This document shows, piece after piece, positions 63,003-64,000 of a stretch of DNA of 64,000 nt; position 1 is the stretch's first letter; each line of letters opens with the position of its first letter. The notes beneath the pieces were generated by a model that saw only the letters and a program-made list of their open reading frames with translations, was not told the origin of the DNA and did not search any database. The DNA lies in the NCBI RefSeq assembly GCF_001426945.1, contig NZ_LMFS01000001.1, positions 2,061,120-2,125,119 of the forward strand, written 5' to 3'. This stretch comes from Pseudolabrys sp. Root1462. Lineage in GTDB: Bacteria > Pseudomonadota > Alphaproteobacteria > Rhizobiales > Xanthobacteraceae. A program made the position numbers and the translations under genes.

Positions 63003-63383
63003 TCAGGCGCGGTAACCGGCCGGACGCCGGGTCGAAGAGCGGCGGCGGCGCGGTTGCTTTGATGGAACGGGTGCCGATCGCACCAGGGCCGGCGCGCGCA
63101 CCACCGCGCGAAACCCACCATCGCCGAGATCTTCAAATTCGATGCCGTATTCCCGCCACAGCCTCTCAACGGCCGCCACGGTCGAGCGTCGCGGCTCGGT
63201 GCCGCCCTGCTCGAGCTTGTGAATGGATCGCTGGGTCATACCGACGCGGGCGGCAAGATCGCTCTGGCTCAGGCCGGCGACGGCTCGCGCCAGGCGCACT
63301 TTGGCCGCGAAAGCCAAGCGCTCCATGCGCATCAGGTGGGCAAGATCTAATTGCTCGACGACGGGCGCGTCCTGAGCCGGCAT
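63003..63383 (-). CDS. XRE-family helix-turn-helix regulator
   Basis: A 126-residue protein. A helix-turn-helix spans about residues 25-80: AKVRLARAVAGLSQSDLAARVGMTQRSIHKLEQGGTEPRRSTVAAVERLW. The following EYGIEFEDLGDGGFRAVV is common in small XRE proteins, and the C-terminus is a basic tail (PSKQPRRRRSSTRRPAGYRA). ATG 63383 is the likely start; a longer frame runs back through the porin terminator. Targets unknown; no toxin partner is adjacent. Confidence 0.82.
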   Translation of the reverse strand: MPAQDAPVVEQLDLAHLMRMERLAFAAKVRLARAVAGLSQSDLAARVGMTQRSIHKLEQGGTEPRRSTVAAVERLWREYGIEFEDLGDGGFRAVVRAPALVRSAPVPSKQPRRRRSSTRRPAGYRA

Positions 63384-63446
63384 GACACCCTCGCAACGCA
63401 CGAAACTTGAACACACAGGCGGCAGCCTTCGGCAGATCCACCTTGT

Positions 63447-63480
63447 AAAAAAACCCCCGGCGATTTCTCGCCGGGGGTTC
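63447..63480 (-). terminator. Rho-independent terminator of the porin gene
   Basis: On the minus strand a perfect 12-bp stem AACCCCCGGCGA/TCGCCGGGGGTT with loop GAAA is followed by an uninterrupted T run (seven in all), 19 bp after the porin stop. It is the clearest intrinsic terminator in the window. Confidence 0.95.
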
Positions 63481-63498
63481 TTCATTCAGACTATCCGA

Positions 63499-64000
63499 TC
63501 AGGGATAGAAGTTGCGCTGGGCGCGGACGATACCCGACCACCAGCTGTTGTCGCCGACGGTGAGGCCGGTGAAGGCACTATCCTGAGCCTGGTACATCAC
63601 TTCGACGCTCAGATCGAGGTTGGTGACCGGGGTCCAGGTCGTGCGCGAGCCGACCTGCCAGTACGACCAGTTGGCCGACGAACCGGCGGTGACGGTACCA
63701 GCGGCAGCAGTGCCGAGGCCCGTGGTAAGCACAGCACTGGCAGCAGCCGAGTACTCGAGCTTGCCGTACGAACCGTACAGCGAGGTCTTCAGGTTCGGGA
63801 CCCAGAAGTGCTCGAAACCGCCGGTGATCGACCAGCCGGTCGTCAGATCGGCAGCGCCCGCACCGGTCACGACCGCATCCCAGGCCGGGCCGTACGAGAT
63901 CTTGCCGCCCTGCTGGGTGGTCTGCGCCTGGCCGAGGCCCGAACCGACATAGTCGATCGCGCCAACGCCGTAGGTGAACTGACCGACGATGTAGTCACCC
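63499..64000 (-). CDS. Porin, C-terminal part (cut by window edge)
   Basis: The last 166 codons are present; the start lies beyond the right edge. The chain is an alternation of amphipathic strands with aromatic girdles (IVGQFTYGVGAIDYVG, SITGGFEHFWVPNLKTSLYGSYGKLEY, NWSYWQVGSRTTWTPVTNLDLSVEVMYQ) and ends RAQRNFYP, an aromatic-Pro C-terminus like that of Bradyrhizobium/Rhodopseudomonas porins of the Omp2 family (PF02530). It is followed by a strong terminator, as expected of a highly expressed gene. Confidence 0.88.
   Translation of the reverse strand, partial: GDYIVGQFTYGVGAIDYVGSGLGQAQTTQQGGKISYGPAWDAVVTGAGAADLTTGWSITGGFEHFWVPNLKTSLYGSYGKLEYSAAASAVLTTGLGTAAAGTVTAGSSANWSYWQVGSRTTWTPVTNLDLSVEVMYQAQDSAFTGLTVGDNSWWSGIVRAQRNFYP

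Overview
The window looks like chromosomal DNA of a GC-rich alphaproteobacterium of the Hyphomicrobiales (Rhizobiales), most likely a Nitrobacteraceae/Xanthobacteraceae-type organism. The inference rests on gene families and synteny: an aapJQMP general amino-acid transporter, ExoR, PopZ beside TolC and ValS, an ErpA/dGTPase/ArgS/SPOR neighbourhood, an HWE-type kinase, a Bug-type tricarboxylate receptor and an alphaproteobacterial porin. I found no phage, insertion sequence, CRISPR array or rRNA. Three tRNA genes (Cys-GCA, Asn-GTT, Arg-TCT) are present.

Layout. 1-2.8 kb: a SPOR-domain protein (cut by the window edge) and argS, whose product carries an unusual lysine/alanine-rich N-terminal tail. 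2.9-10.8 kb: an accessory block (class A beta-lactamase, PQQ dehydrogenase, HWE kinase, soluble MCP-like protein, TetR regulator plus ABM-domain protein) lying between argS and dgt. 10.8-15 kb: dgt, erpA, a Bug receptor and an NfeD/SPFH pair. 15-19.4 kb: an RND efflux pump. 19.6-25.4 kb: xthA, a divergent glycogen synthase, exoR overlapping ilvD, and a 3-methyladenine glycosylase. 25.4-33.5 kb: an epimerase, valS, an MFS exporter, popZ, tolC and pcm.

33.6-38.7 kb: two tRNAs, three small exported proteins, a divergent OmpR-type two-component system with a 10-bp-period direct repeat in the shared promoter region, and pncB. 38.7-42.6 kb: an M24 peptidase, a short MetE-like protein and a diguanylate cyclase. 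42.8-46.2 kb: cysK (with a foldable leader), alaX, sseA and a DUF2239 gene behind two copies of a perfect palindrome. 46.2-50.5 kb: aapPMQJ. 50.9-54.7 kb: a four-gene envelope glycan/lipid modification operon (GT39, PAP2, GT2, LAB_N). 54.8-62.1 kb: pbpC with an alpha-2-macroglobulin gene. 62.3-64 kb: tRNA-Arg, a complex I accessory subunit, an XRE regulator and the C-terminal end of a porin.

The best candidates for undescribed biology are the tailed ArgS, the DUF2239 gene with its paired operators, the small-exported-protein/two-component module, the glycogen synthase lacking the usual ADP-glucose lysine, and the envelope glycan operon. All functional assignments come from motifs and family knowledge read by eye; no search was run.
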